From Rhodoglobus vestalii (GTDB taxonomy: Bacteria; Actinomycetota; Actinomycetes; Actinomycetales; Microbacteriaceae), in assembly GCF_006788895.1 (NCBI RefSeq), contig NZ_VFRA01000001.1:992001-1056000 (forward strand): 64,000 bases of DNA, read 5' to 3'. The translations under genes were made by a program, and so were the position numbers. The notes beneath the pieces are model-generated. The model did no database searches. It worked only from the letters and a program-made list of their open reading frames with translations, and was not told the DNA's origin. Positions 28,951 to 37,875 of this stretch are shown here, one piece after another. How positions within the stretch are numbered: position 1 is the first letter of the stretch; each line of letters opens with the position of its first letter.

Positions 28951-28966
28951 GGGGGGGGGGGGGGGG
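28951..28966. repeat. Run of 16 G
   Basis: Sixteen consecutive G residues on the plus strand. The length is prone to slippage in replication and to error in sequencing, so the exact count is doubtful. Confidence 0.85.
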
Positions 28967-28976
28967 CTCCAGGTGG

Positions 28977-29236
28977 ACACCATGACAGTCAGCCGCCGAA
29001 GTTCAAACTGAAACAAGTGATCACCTGCCCCCACTCGTGGCGCTGCTCATCGCGATGCTCACCGCTGGAGGGCACTACCCGTTCTCGGCATAATCTCCTG
29101 CATCGTGTTACTCACCCAACAAAACGGTCAGGTTTGGATCTTTGCCACGGTGGTACTTTCTACCGGAACGGTGCTGTGCTTCACGGTCCGGGCGACTGCG
29201 CGTCGACGAACGGATGCCGCCACGGTTCCACGTTAG
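28977..29236 (+). pseudogene. Degraded small membrane protein
   Basis: After a possible start GTG-GAC-ACC-ATG, two hydrophobic stretches appear in shifted frames: LPPLVALLIAMLTAGGHYPF up to a stop near 29091, then GIISCIVLLTQQ and VWIFATVVLSTGTVLCFTV ending at 29236 with a basic tail. Together they resemble one two-helix protein broken by at least one indel. Family not recognised. The 16-G run lies just upstream. Confidence 0.45.
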
Positions 29237-29482
29237 ATACTCAGAGGGAGATCGACCAGCTATTGAGCCGCACTTCGTCGAGTTCTGCGGTGCTGGAATC
29301 AGAATCAATCTCGGCGATAAGTTCACTCTCCTTAAAGCCCGAACTGTTCTCAGGGGGTGCGCGATTCTGAACTTCCCGCGAAAGTGACCGCACCGTTGCT
29401 GGTGATTGCTGTGAGAGGAGACGATGGGGCGGAGAAGCAGAGAATGTTGGCTCGTTCCTCAACCACCCCATTCATCTGTGGC
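29237..29482. other. Intergenic stretch without a recognised gene
   Basis: Only short out-of-context frames occur here. I see no RNA gene or clear promoter. It separates the broken membrane gene from the tail of the TerC operon. Confidence 0.5.
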
Positions 29483-30295
29483 CTAGCGGCCGAAGAGGTC
29501 GCCGAGCCCGGGAATGGTGAAATTAGAACCCAATTCAGTCACCTGATCGCCAAGACCTGAGACAGTGTCGCCCGCGCTGGCCGCCAACTCATCGACTCCC
29601 CCGGTGAGGCCCCCGAGATCGATGCCGCCAGCGAGAGTTTCAAAATCTACGCCCAAGTTTGACGCTTGCTCGAGAAGGGGCCCTGCGAGGGAACTCACGA
29701 CTGCTCCCCCGGCAACAGCAGCGAGCACTCCGCCTGCAGCAAGTCCTGCACCCGCGACGGCACCACCCACCATCGCCCCCCGGCCGACGCCGCTACCCGG
29801 GCGTGATGTGGTGCCGCCGGCACGGGCAAGCAGCCCGCGAAGGAGTCCCGGACGGCTAGCTTCTGTTCGCGCCGCGGCACGAGCGAGATCATCGGCTCCG
29901 GCCGTGGTGGGGCGTTCGTTGGCCGGGAGCTCTTCTCTCATCCGCTGCTGAATCTGCTCGCGCTGAGCCGGTGTGAGACGCTCGAATGCCTCGCGGTGAA
30001 CCTGCTCAATCTGGTGCGGGTCGGCAGTCTGTAGGAGGTAGTCGTAGCGCGCGATTGCCGCGCGATCAGCGCTGTCCGTCGCTGCTGCCGCAGGACGGCC
30101 AGCTTCTGCTCTCACGGTGGGCCCTGCCGCAGGACGGCCACTTTCCGCGGTGCGACCGTCACCCGTGATCGCATCGGCTGCGCTCCGCACCATCCCTCGC
30201 CAGTCGGTTTGTCCAGATTGTGCGCCGTGGTTCGGCTGACCAGAGCCGTCAAGGGCTTTCTTGGCGAGTCCGGTCAGCTTGGCGAACATGCTCAT
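29483..30295 (-). CDS. Hypothetical protein co-transcribed with TerC
   Basis: 270 aa. The N-terminal half is hydrophilic with Ala/Gly/Arg-rich linkers and a helical block containing LQTADPHQIEQVHREAFERL and TPAQREQIQQRMREELP. The second half has a Gly/Ala-rich hydrophobic stretch (about 175-205) that may insert in a membrane. Its start overlaps the terC stop by four bases (ATGA), so translation is coupled. I do not know a function; context suggests a link to metal handling or membrane stress. Confidence 0.75.
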   Translation of the reverse strand: MSMFAKLTGLAKKALDGSGQPNHGAQSGQTDWRGMVRSAADAITGDGRTAESGRPAAGPTVRAEAGRPAAAATDSADRAAIARYDYLLQTADPHQIEQVHREAFERLTPAQREQIQQRMREELPANERPTTAGADDLARAAARTEASRPGLLRGLLARAGGTTSRPGSGVGRGAMVGGAVAGAGLAAGGVLAAVAGGAVVSSLAGPLLEQASNLGVDFETLAGGIDLGGLTGGVDELAASAGDTVSGLGDQVTELGSNFTIPGLGDLFGR

Positions 30296-31314
30296 TTAGA
30301 GTGCTCCTTCGTGGTCGGAAGATCTGTCGGTGCGGATGCTTTCGGGTCTGGACGCTTTGCGCGAGTCTTGAGCAGGCTCGCTACCGTGGCGACAGTGACG
30401 GTAGCGAGGATGAATAGCAGAGAGAACGTGATGGGAATCTCGGGAACCCACAAGAGCGGCTCCCCACCATTGACGAACGGCAGCTCGTTCACATGCAGGG
30501 CGTGGAATACAAGCTTCACCCCAATGAACGCGAGGATGACCGCAAGGCCCTGTGCCAGGTAGACCAACCGTTGAAGCAATCCACCGATGAGGAAGAACAG
30601 TTGACGCAGCCCCATCAGCGCGAATGCGTTCGCCGTGAAGACAATGTAGGCCTCGTTGGTGAGGCCGTAGATGGCGGGAATTGAGTCGACCGCGAAGATG
30701 ACGTCAACGAAGCCGATCGCGACGATGGTCAGCAGCATGGGGGTGACGAACCGTTTACCGTTCTTCACGACCGTGAGCTTGTCTCCGTGGTATTCGTCGG
30801 TCACCGAGAGGTGCCGACGGATGAAGCGCATGAACCGGTTGTTGGCTGGGTCGGTTTCGTGGCTTGAGAATGCTTGACGGTAGGCCAAGAAGAGCAGGAG
30901 CGCGCCGAAGATATAGAAAATCCACGACAGGTTCTCGATCAGTGCAGCGCCGACGGCGATAAAGCCACCCCGCAGGATGAGGGCAATGACGATGCCAATC
31001 ATCAGCACCTTCTGCTGGTAAATCTTCGGCACCGCGAACGCGCTCATAACAAGAAGGAACACGAAGAGGTTGTCGATCGAGAGTGCCTTCTCGGTGAGAT
31101 AGCCGGCGAAGTACTCGCCGCCGAAGGTCCATCCCGAGACCATTCCCACACCGACGCCGAACAGCAGTGCGAGACCGATGTAGAACGCCGACCAGCGGGC
31201 TGACTCACCGATGGTGGGCTCGTGCGGTTTTCGCACGTGGGCGTAGAACTCGTAAACAAAGAACGCGATCGTCACAGCAATAGTGATGAACCAGATCAGG
31301 GGTGTGATCTGCAT
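30292..31314 (-). CDS. TerC-family membrane protein, probable manganese exporter
   Basis: 340 aa from ATG 31314, preceded by GGAG; an in-frame start 39 bp upstream is unsupported. About nine helices are visible, with the conserved acidic membrane motifs EKALSIDNLFVF and DVIFAVDSIPAI of the TerC/Alx family. A yybP-ykoY manganese riboswitch lies directly upstream, which strongly supports a role in Mn2+ efflux, perhaps in metallating exported proteins. It is followed by the overlapping hypothetical gene. Confidence 0.93.
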   Translation of the reverse strand: MQITPLIWFITIAVTIAFFVYEFYAHVRKPHEPTIGESARWSAFYIGLALLFGVGVGMVSGWTFGGEYFAGYLTEKALSIDNLFVFLLVMSAFAVPKIYQQKVLMIGIVIALILRGGFIAVGAALIENLSWIFYIFGALLLFLAYRQAFSSHETDPANNRFMRFIRRHLSVTDEYHGDKLTVVKNGKRFVTPMLLTIVAIGFVDVIFAVDSIPAIYGLTNEAYIVFTANAFALMGLRQLFFLIGGLLQRLVYLAQGLAVILAFIGVKLVFHALHVNELPFVNGGEPLLWVPEIPITFSLLFILATVTVATVASLLKTRAKRPDPKASAPTDLPTTKEHSK

Positions 31315-31350
31315 AAGAGAACTCCAAAGGGGTTGGCTGTGAGACGGCGC

Positions 31351-31449
31351 CAAGGTCTCCTCCGCCCTGAGCAGATCAGAACCGGCGGCCCGGAATGCAA
31401 CGATGCATACGTATTGACGGGCCGACCGCAGACGGGAGTACTCCCCTTG
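31351..31449 (-). promoter_or_regulatory. yybP-ykoY manganese riboswitch
   Basis: The minus strand reads CAAGGGGAGTACTCCCG, then CCCGTCAATACG, and finishes GGAGGAGACCTTGG. The terminal CAAGG and CCTTG pair as P1, and the GGGGAGTA and CGTCAATACG loops match the family consensus that forms the Mn2+ pocket. It is about 40 nt upstream of the terC start. Confidence 0.85.
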
Positions 31450-31744
31450 TTGACGATGAGACTACAAGACAACACTGGCAAAGTGCTATTTGTGCCGTCA
31501 CCAATCTCAGAATTGGGCCCCACGCACCGTTTCCGTGATTAGGAAGATCTTCTCTTCCGGATGAATGTCTGACGATGAACAGGCAGGGAGAAGTACGGCC
31601 TCGCCGAGAGGATGGCGACACCGATTGCTGCGCGAAATGGAGAGGAGGAATAACGACTCGTCATCCAATTGGGTTACAGAACTGCGATTCGACTGTCGAG
31701 AAACCTCGACTCAGGCGGCGGAGATGACGCGCGCGATACTCCCG
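31450..31744. other. Divergent intergenic region between terC leader and padR
   Basis: No gene is supported. It must hold the promoter of the riboswitch transcript on the minus strand. Short frames here lack ribosome binding sites and family features. Confidence 0.5.
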
Positions 31745-31765
31745 ATGTGGGTATACTCCCTACAT
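31745..31765 (+). promoter_or_regulatory. PadR-like operator overlapping a leaderless promoter
   Basis: ATGT-N13-ACAT forms a near-palindrome (ATGTGGGTATACTCCCTACAT). The -10 element TATACT (31752-31757) ends only six bases before the padR ATG, so transcription would begin at or next to the start codon. PadR proteins favour ATGT/ACAT half-sites, so self-repression is likely. Confidence 0.6.
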
Positions 31766-32111
31766 GACGGAAACCGCGTTCTGGATCTTGACCGTTCTTT
31801 CTTCGGGGAGTCGGCACGGTTACGCCATCCTCACCTCTGTTGGCGAGCTGAGCGAAGGTGCGGTGGTACTGCGCGTGACCACGCTGTATGCCTCGCTTGA
31901 GCGGTTAGAACGCGACGGTCGCATCCACGTTGTTGGTGAAGAAGTGGTGGATGGGCGTGCGCGACGGTATTACGACATCACCGACGAAGGGCGCACTGAA
32001 CTCGCTGCCGAAGCGGAGCGTTTAGCGCGGCGCGCTGCAGTGGCACAGGCCAGTATCGCCGCTCGAACACCGCCTGCCCGTGCCGCCACCGTCTCGACGG
32101 TCACCGCATGA
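31764..32111 (+). CDS. PadR-family transcriptional regulator
   Basis: 115 aa with the PadR winged helix: FWILTVLSSGSRHGYAILTSV, then VTTLYASLERLERDGRI and the wing VVDGRARRYYDITDEGR. The C-terminal dimerisation helix is short. The stop overlaps the next gene by four bases (ATGA), so the regulator controls the membrane protein with which it is co-translated. No ribosome binding site precedes the ATG, fitting a leaderless transcript. Confidence 0.92.
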   Translation: MTETAFWILTVLSSGSRHGYAILTSVGELSEGAVVLRVTTLYASLERLERDGRIHVVGEEVVDGRARRYYDITDEGRTELAAEAERLARRAAVAQASIAARTPPARAATVSTVTA

Positions 32112-33430
32112 GCCCTCCTCGCCGCTCGAGCTATCAGAGGCTCCTGCGCTGGTATCCGCCATCGTGGCGTCGCGCCAACGGTCAGGTGATGCTCGACACT
32201 CTGGAGCAACATTCAGAGGCGACTGGGCATGCGAAACCATCAGCGGGTGAAGCCTGGTCAATTCGCGCCCACGGTCTCGCCGAGCGAGCGACGCCACCCC
32301 GGATCGTCGGGATATCCGCGGCCGCTTTGCTGCTCAGCCTCGTTCCCACTGCAGCACTCTGGTTCGGCGCACCACTCAACGGCCCCGGGTTGATGGGTGC
32401 GCAATTCTTCGCATCCGTATTCACCAGTATTGGCGCAGGGGCGCTGCTTCTGCGTGCAGGAATGCTCCATGCTGAGCCAGCGCTCTTCGCGGGCATAGTC
32501 GCGACCCCCGCCTGGGTGTTCGGCGGGCTCGCTGGGGCATCCTGGAGTGTCGGATTCGATGAAGCTGATGCGGGAGGCGGACTCTCGTGGTTCGGTAGCG
32601 CCACCGGAGAATTCATGCTTGCGGGGTGGGTTTTGGGAACGATAGCGCTGGCACCCATCGCCTTCGAAACATTTCGCGGGATTCGCTCCCGAACTGTGCG
32701 GCGAACCGTGAGCGTGCTCGTTGCGGGGCCCACCGCACTCGCTCTCGGCGTGGGCGCACTGCTCCTGCAGGGAACAATCGTGGCTTCGGTCGGTGTGCTC
32801 ATCGCCGCCACCATCCACCTGCGCAGCCCACAGACACCGGCACACACCCAACGCTTGGGCCGCGCGAGGTTGTCGTCCACTGCACGAAAGTCGCTCGCAG
32901 TCGCGACCTCCGGTGCCGCAATTCTGGGCATCGGCTGCGTCGTCTTCGCACTGACGGGAAGCACCTGGCCTCGGATCGCCCTTGACTCCACAGAAACCAT
33001 GCGCCTAGGCCTCCTGGGCGGAGCACTCGTCGCCATCATCACCGTCGTCTCGAGTGCCATAGCATTGCATCCACGGATGGGTCGAACAGCCATCTGGGCG
33101 GCGGCGGTGTTGGTCGTGGCCCTCATCGTGCTCGCGGCCAGTTATGCGGGGGATATCGATAGTCCGTTGGGCTGGACGTGGCTACTGATTGCGGCAACAT
33201 TGACGGGACTTGCGGGAGCACTGCTGCTGGCACCCGTGCTGCCGGGCACCCCGCTGATGCGCGCTGGGCTCATCGCCGCGATCAGTGTTGCTCTCGCAGC
33301 GACGCTCGGCCTAATGGTAATTACTATCGCCGCTTTCGTTGCCCCCGTGATCGCCGTCGCCGTTACTGTCATCCTGTGGCGCCGCCCACGCCAACAGGCG
33401 CCGGTGACACCGTTTGTCCACGCTGCGTGA
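32108..33430 (+). CDS. Polytopic membrane protein paired with PadR
   Basis: 440 aa. A soluble N-terminal part of about 60 residues contains YQRLLRWYPPSWRRANGQVML, the opening common to actinobacterial proteins encoded after PadR genes. About ten hydrophobic segments follow. No transporter signature is visible. The four-base overlap with padR indicates an operon; PadR units often answer envelope stress or lipophilic compounds. Confidence 0.8.
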   Translation: MSPPRRSSYQRLLRWYPPSWRRANGQVMLDTLEQHSEATGHAKPSAGEAWSIRAHGLAERATPPRIVGISAAALLLSLVPTAALWFGAPLNGPGLMGAQFFASVFTSIGAGALLLRAGMLHAEPALFAGIVATPAWVFGGLAGASWSVGFDEADAGGGLSWFGSATGEFMLAGWVLGTIALAPIAFETFRGIRSRTVRRTVSVLVAGPTALALGVGALLLQGTIVASVGVLIAATIHLRSPQTPAHTQRLGRARLSSTARKSLAVATSGAAILGIGCVVFALTGSTWPRIALDSTETMRLGLLGGALVAIITVVSSAIALHPRMGRTAIWAAAVLVVALIVLAASYAGDIDSPLGWTWLLIAATLTGLAGALLLAPVLPGTPLMRAGLIAAISVALAATLGLMVITIAAFVAPVIAVAVTVILWRRPRQQAPVTPFVHAA

Positions 33431-33496
33431 TGGCTGCGAATCAGCGGGCCCGTGGCGGGAAGTTCGGGCGCTCCGCGTAACGACCAGAGCCGCCAT

Positions 33497-34078
33497 TTAC
33501 TCTCCGCGCCACGACGCGGGAACGATCGTCCAGATCACTTCTGCACCGCTGTCGGGGTCGGCAACCCAGTTGTGGGGTTCTCGTCCCGGGAACGTGAGCG
33601 AGTCGCCGGCCCTGAGTGGAATCTCGCGATCAACGAATCGCAGGATGAGTGCACCGGCAAGCACATGAAGCATTTCAACTTCGCAACTGATCGTGTAAAA
33701 AGCGTCGCCGCCGTTTGCTTCAGGATCCATTCGTGACCGGATGACCTGAACCCGTGATTCATTGCGCGGCGAGATGAGTCGTTCGTCCACGCCGCGTCCG
33801 CCCAGATTGATGTGCGGCGCATCATCCAACGAAATCTTGACCGCCTCAGGTTCAGCAAAAAGCGATCCAATCTCAATGGAGAGCACCTGACACAGCTGCA
33901 CCAGGGTCGCGACACTGGGTGAAGTTTCGTCCCGTTCGAGCCGACTCAGAAATCCTTTCGTGAACCCGGCTGTTGTGGCAACCTGCTCGAGCGTGAGGCC
34001 CTGAGCTTTGCGGGCGCCACGGATGCGGGCTCCAATGGCGAGCGCTTCAATGCTGGGTGACGGCGACACCGGTCTCAT
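33497..34078 (-). CDS. XRE-type regulator with cupin domain
   Basis: 193 aa. Residues 12-66 are a helix-turn-helix ([40 protein letters not shown]). Residues about 110-185 are a small cupin barrel with the motif [34 protein letters not shown], probably binding the inducer. It is divergent from the agmatinase-like operon, whose upstream region carries three TTTACT repeats, so it most likely controls it. Confidence 0.9.
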   Translation of the reverse strand: MRPVSPSPSIEALAIGARIRGARKAQGLTLEQVATTAGFTKGFLSRLERDETSPSVATLVQLCQVLSIEIGSLFAEPEAVKISLDDAPHINLGGRGVDERLISPRNESRVQVIRSRMDPEANGGDAFYTISCEVEMLHVLAGALILRFVDREIPLRAGDSLTFPGREPHNWVADPDSGAEVIWTIVPASWRGE

Positions 34079-34122
34079 GGTTGTCCTTCACTGGTTCGGG
34101 GTTGACGAAGACGATCGACGGG

Positions 34123-34166
34123 TTTACTGTAAGTTCACGTTTACTGTTGATTATCGAAAGTTTACT
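34123..34166 (+). promoter_or_regulatory. Three TTTACT direct repeats in the divergent promoter
   Basis: TTTACT occurs at 34123-34128, 34140-34145 and 34161-34166, the last ending directly at the ATG of the ureohydrolase gene. Repeats between a regulator and its divergent target are good candidates for binding sites of the XRE/cupin protein. Confidence 0.55.
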
Positions 34167-35141
34167 ATGACGAAACATATTGTGGGTCCGGTCGATGCAA
34201 GTATTGTCCCTCGCTTTGCCGGAATCGCAACCTTCGCTCGTCTCCCGCGCATTGAGGATGTCGATCGAGTAGACATCGCGGTGGTCGGTGTGCCCTTCGA
34301 CAGTGGAGTGAGTTACCGTCCCGGCGCGCGCTTCGGCCCCGCCCACGTGCGGGAAGCTTCCCGGTTGCTGAGGCCCTACAACCCGGCTCAAGACATCTCG
34401 CCATTCGCTGTTCAGCAGGTTGCTGATGCAGGAGATATCGCCGCGAACCCTTTCAGCATTGACGATGCAGTGCGCGAAATCGAAGCTGCCGCCCTCGAGC
34501 TGGCAACCCGCGCAGACAAGATCGTCACCATTGGTGGCGACCACACAATCGCGCTGCCCCTACTTCGTGCTGTCGCCCAGAAGCACGGACCCGTAGCAGT
34601 GCTGCACTTCGACGCCCATCTCGACACCTGGGACACCTACTTCGGTGCCCCAGTAACCCACGGCACCCCATTCCGTCGCGCCTCCGAGGAAGGGCTGATC
34701 GACCTCACGGCAAGCATGCACGTGGGAACTCGTGGCCCCTTGTACAGCGCCGACGACCTCACCGACGACACGAGGCTCGGCTTCGCGGTCGTGACGAGCG
34801 AAGACGTAGAAGAGAGGGGTGTCGCCGCGGCGATCGACCGCATTCGCACCCGTATCGGTGACAAACCGCTCTACATCTCTATTGACATTGACGTGCTCGA
34901 TCCAGCACACGCACCCGGAACTGGCACCCCTGAAGCCGGCGGACTCACGAGCCGTGAACTTCTGCGCATGATCCGCGCTCTTTCAGACAGGAACATTGTC
35001 GGTGCGGATGTCGTAGAAATAGCCCCCGCCTACGATCACGCCCAACTGACGGCGATCGCGGCCAGTCACGTTGCCTACGAACTAATTAGCGCAATGGCTC
35101 CGCGCGAGACCCATCAAACAACCGCCGCAGCAGAGAGCTAG
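34167..35141 (+). CDS. Agmatinase/ureohydrolase-family enzyme
   Basis: 324 aa from ATG 34167. The binuclear metal site is complete: [15 protein letters not shown] and [22 protein letters not shown]. The family hydrolyses a guanidino group to urea plus amine, acting on arginine, agmatine, guanidinobutyrate or even guanidine. The substrate cannot be read here; partners (NTF2-like protein, NCS1 permease, cyclase-family hydrolase) differ from polyamine operons, so agmatine is not certain. The frame extends 53 codons upstream across the promoter repeats, which I rejected. Confidence 0.88.
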   Translation: MTKHIVGPVDASIVPRFAGIATFARLPRIEDVDRVDIAVVGVPFDSGVSYRPGARFGPAHVREASRLLRPYNPAQDISPFAVQQVADAGDIAANPFSIDDAVREIEAAALELATRADKIVTIGGDHTIALPLLRAVAQKHGPVAVLHFDAHLDTWDTYFGAPVTHGTPFRRASEEGLIDLTASMHVGTRGPLYSADDLTDDTRLGFAVVTSEDVEERGVAAAIDRIRTRIGDKPLYISIDIDVLDPAHAPGTGTPEAGGLTSRELLRMIRALSDRNIVGADVVEIAPAYDHAQLTAIAASHVAYELISAMAPRETHQTTAAAES

Positions 35142-35149
35142 AGGAGAAG

Positions 35150-35557
35150 ATGAGCAGCAGAACACCTACCGAGGATGAAGTGCTGGGCGCAGCATCCGCC
35201 ATCGTTGACGCCTTTGCGTCCACTGACGGCGACCGCTACTTTGAGGGCTTCGCACCAGAGGCGACGTTCATTTTCCACACCGAACAGAGCCGCCTCTGCA
35301 ATCGGGAAGAGTACGAGAGCCTGTGGGCTAGCTGGATCGACAGCGGGTGGCGCGTTCGTGAATGCGAGTCATCGAACCCTTCGGTTCAGCCCTTCCCCGG
35401 CGGCGCAGTGTTTAGCCACGACGTCTTCACGCACGTCGACACCGGAGATGGCGAAGACTCCTACCGCGAGCGCGAAACCGTCGTATTCCGCGTCGACGAC
35501 GACCGGCTTCTGGCCGTGCACGAGCACCTTTCACCCCAGCCCGAATCCACCAGCTAA
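35150..35557 (+). CDS. NTF2-like (SnoaL/AtzH-type) small protein
   Basis: 135 aa cone-shaped fold pattern: helix AASAIVDAFASTDGDRYFEGF, strand ATFIFHTE, and ETVVFRVDDDRLLAVHEHLS at the end. Proteins like this act as small enzymes or as partners of amidohydrolases. It follows the ureohydrolase by 8 bp with GGAGAAG before the ATG, so it is co-transcribed. Specific role unknown. Confidence 0.8.
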   Translation: MSSRTPTEDEVLGAASAIVDAFASTDGDRYFEGFAPEATFIFHTEQSRLCNREEYESLWASWIDSGWRVRECESSNPSVQPFPGGAVFSHDVFTHVDTGDGEDSYRERETVVFRVDDDRLLAVHEHLSPQPESTS

Positions 35558-35596
35558 CCAACCCCTACCCCTACCCCTACCGAGGAGACTGAAGCA

Positions 35597-36994
35597 ATGT
35601 CGCTCTATTCCCGGCTTAACAGCCACACCCAAGCCCAATCCGATGGGGGAAAACCCGTAAAGGGCACGTATTCGCTCGCACGAATCGGCATGATCTGGCT
35701 CGCCGCCAACCTAGTGGTGACCACCCTTCTCACGGGAACGCTATTTGTTCCCGGTGTTGATTTCGCCACCGCATTCCTGATGATCGTTCTCGGAACTCTC
35801 GGTGGTGCGGTCGTGCTCACCGCTATTGGGGCAATCGGAACCCGCACCGGGCTGCCCACGATGGCAATCACCCGCGGCGCGTTTGGAACACGAGGCAGTC
35901 TCCTGCCCGTCGCCGCCAACGTAATCGTGCTCATGGGATGGAGTTGGGTTCAGGCGATGCTCGCCGGCGTGACCGTCAACTTCCTCGTCAACAGTGCAAC
36001 CGGATACTCGAATCCGATTCTGTTCTCGGTGCTATGCCAAACCATCGTCGTGATTCTGGCGATTCTCGGCCATGAAGGCATCTCGAAGATCGAGCCGTGG
36101 CTCGCCGTACTCATCCTCGCGATCATCGCGTGGGTGTTCGTGACGGCGTTCACCGCATTCGACCTCGGTGACTTCCAGTCGGTCACTCCCGACCCCGACC
36201 TCGGGTTCACTCCGATCATTGTTCTTGACATTGTGATCGCCACCGCCGTTTCGTGGACGGTGCTCTCCGCTGACTTCAACCGCTTCGCGCGCACCACTAA
36301 AGCGGGTGTGATCGGTTCCGGAATTGGCTACACCGTCTCCACCATTACCGCGATGACGCTCGGTCTGACAGCGTTTGTCTATGTGCTGCTCTCCGGCGAT
36401 GAGGCTGCCGCGTTCGACCCCACAACGATTGTGGCGGCCTTCGGAGCACCACTGGCAATTGTCATTTTCCTTTCCGTCATGGCCACAAACACCATGGTCG
36501 TCTACGGAATGGTGACCTCCGTGGTCAACGCGAAGGTGGGCAGCAGACTGCAGTTCCTGCCGACCGCACTCGTGCTTGGAGCAATCTCAATCATCGGAGC
36601 AACCTGGTTGCAACTGCTCAACCAGTTCACCGATTTCTTGGTCGTCATCGGCGCGTTCTTCGTTCCCGTGTTCGCCATCATGATTGTCGACTACTACATC
36701 GTGAAGCGCCGCGCCTACACAAAGGACATCCTTGAGGCCCGTGGGGGGCGCTACTGGTACACGGCCGGGGTCAACTGGTTTGCCGTCATCATCTGGGTCA
36801 TCGGTGCCAGCATGTCTTACGTGTGGGCGTATGTGTGGCCACTGCCCATCGGAGCAACTATTCCGGCGTTCGTTCTCACCTTTGTGCTCTACCTTGCCGT
36901 GATGCTTCCGGAGCGAAACCGTCACGAGGGTGTGCCGAGCCAGCATTTGGCAGAGAATGCTGACAAGGATGCTGCCCCAGTTCACACTGCATAG
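35597..36994 (+). CDS. NCS1-family permease (cytosine/hydantoin type)
   Basis: 465 aa with about twelve helices. Family features include RIGMIWLAANLVVTTLLTG near the first helix, GLPTMAITRGAFGTRGS, and LSADFNRFARTTKAG after the sixth helix. NCS1 transporters import nucleobases, hydantoins, allantoin or thiamine precursors with sodium or protons. GAGGAG precedes ATG 35597. Its place between ureohydrolase and cyclase genes suggests it brings in the operon's nitrogenous substrate. Confidence 0.88.
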   Translation: MSLYSRLNSHTQAQSDGGKPVKGTYSLARIGMIWLAANLVVTTLLTGTLFVPGVDFATAFLMIVLGTLGGAVVLTAIGAIGTRTGLPTMAITRGAFGTRGSLLPVAANVIVLMGWSWVQAMLAGVTVNFLVNSATGYSNPILFSVLCQTIVVILAILGHEGISKIEPWLAVLILAIIAWVFVTAFTAFDLGDFQSVTPDPDLGFTPIIVLDIVIATAVSWTVLSADFNRFARTTKAGVIGSGIGYTVSTITAMTLGLTAFVYVLLSGDEAAAFDPTTIVAAFGAPLAIVIFLSVMATNTMVVYGMVTSVVNAKVGSRLQFLPTALVLGAISIIGATWLQLLNQFTDFLVVIGAFFVPVFAIMIVDYYIVKRRAYTKDILEARGGRYWYTAGVNWFAVIIWVIGASMSYVWAYVWPLPIGATIPAFVLTFVLYLAVMLPERNRHEGVPSQHLAENADKDAAPVHTA

Positions 36995-37032
36995 CAGCCG
37001 AGGACCCAACTATTAAGAGAAGTAGGTGCAGG

Positions 37033-37671
37033 ATGCGGGAGCTGAGCCACCCGATCGTCAGCGGGATGCAGGTCTACCCCGGTGACCCGACAGTCTCGAT
37101 CGCGAGCGCTCTTGCGGTGACCGAGGATGGAGTCGACGTGAGTCTGCTCCAACTCGGCTCCCACACCGGCACGCATCTCGATGCCCCGTCACATACTGTC
37201 GTCGGCGGGCGCACGACGGGCTCGATCACCCTCGAGGAGCTTGTTGGCGACGCACTTCTCGTTCATCTCCCCGCGCTGGCGCCACACGCACATTACGGAA
37301 TGGAAGAGATCAGTGCGGCGCTGGGTGAACTTCCCAGCGTCGTGCCTGCCATCGTGATCATCGATACCGGATGGGCCCAACACTTCGGCACCGAGGACGC
37401 GCTGGCCCATCCCGCGCTTACTCCCGATGCTGCCGATGAGTTGATGAGGAGAGGAATGCGGTTGTTGGCCGTCGACACTCTCAGCCCCGACCCCACCGGC
37501 GAGGATTCGACAGACTTCCCTGTTCACGAGGTAGTGCTCGGCAGCGACGGACTCATCGTCGAAAACATCACCGGGCTGAACGGATTACCGCAGCGGCTTC
37601 GGGTCGGCTTCTTCCCACTGAAGATCGACGCCGATGGTGCGCCCGTGCGCGCGGTCACACTAGACGCCTAG
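37033..37671 (+). CDS. Cyclase-family metal hydrolase (kynurenine formamidase-like)
   Basis: 212 aa with the metal motif HTGTHLDAPSH (HxGTHxDxPxH) and the opening RELSHPIVSGMQVYPGDP. The family hydrolyses formamides, cyclic imides or similar amides, as in kynurenine formamidase and isatin hydrolase. No kynurenine genes are nearby, so another amide is likely. Start ATG 37033 follows AAGTAGGTG. It is the last gene of the operon. Confidence 0.85.
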   Translation: MRELSHPIVSGMQVYPGDPTVSIASALAVTEDGVDVSLLQLGSHTGTHLDAPSHTVVGGRTTGSITLEELVGDALLVHLPALAPHAHYGMEEISAALGELPSVVPAIVIIDTGWAQHFGTEDALAHPALTPDAADELMRRGMRLLAVDTLSPDPTGEDSTDFPVHEVVLGSDGLIVENITGLNGLPQRLRVGFFPLKIDADGAPVRAVTLDA

Positions 37672-37875
37672 GGCGGACGCACTCAGGCGTGCGGGCCCGC
37701 CTGACGTACTATCGGTCGTGTCCGAAGAAGGCGCGGTGGGAGAATGATGTCTATACGTGACACTGCCGTAGCCGCGCTCGGGGTGATGCAGCAGGTCACT
37801 CCGCGCCTAGCTGTACCCGAAGTGGTCGCGATGCCTCTGATCTCTGACGGTCCGCAGCTTTCTGCCACGCGCCGA

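Noticed and set aside
28879..29370. 163-codon frame across the 16-G run
   Set aside because: It reads through the homopolymer and has no fold; hydrophobic pieces in other frames make a degraded membrane gene more likely.
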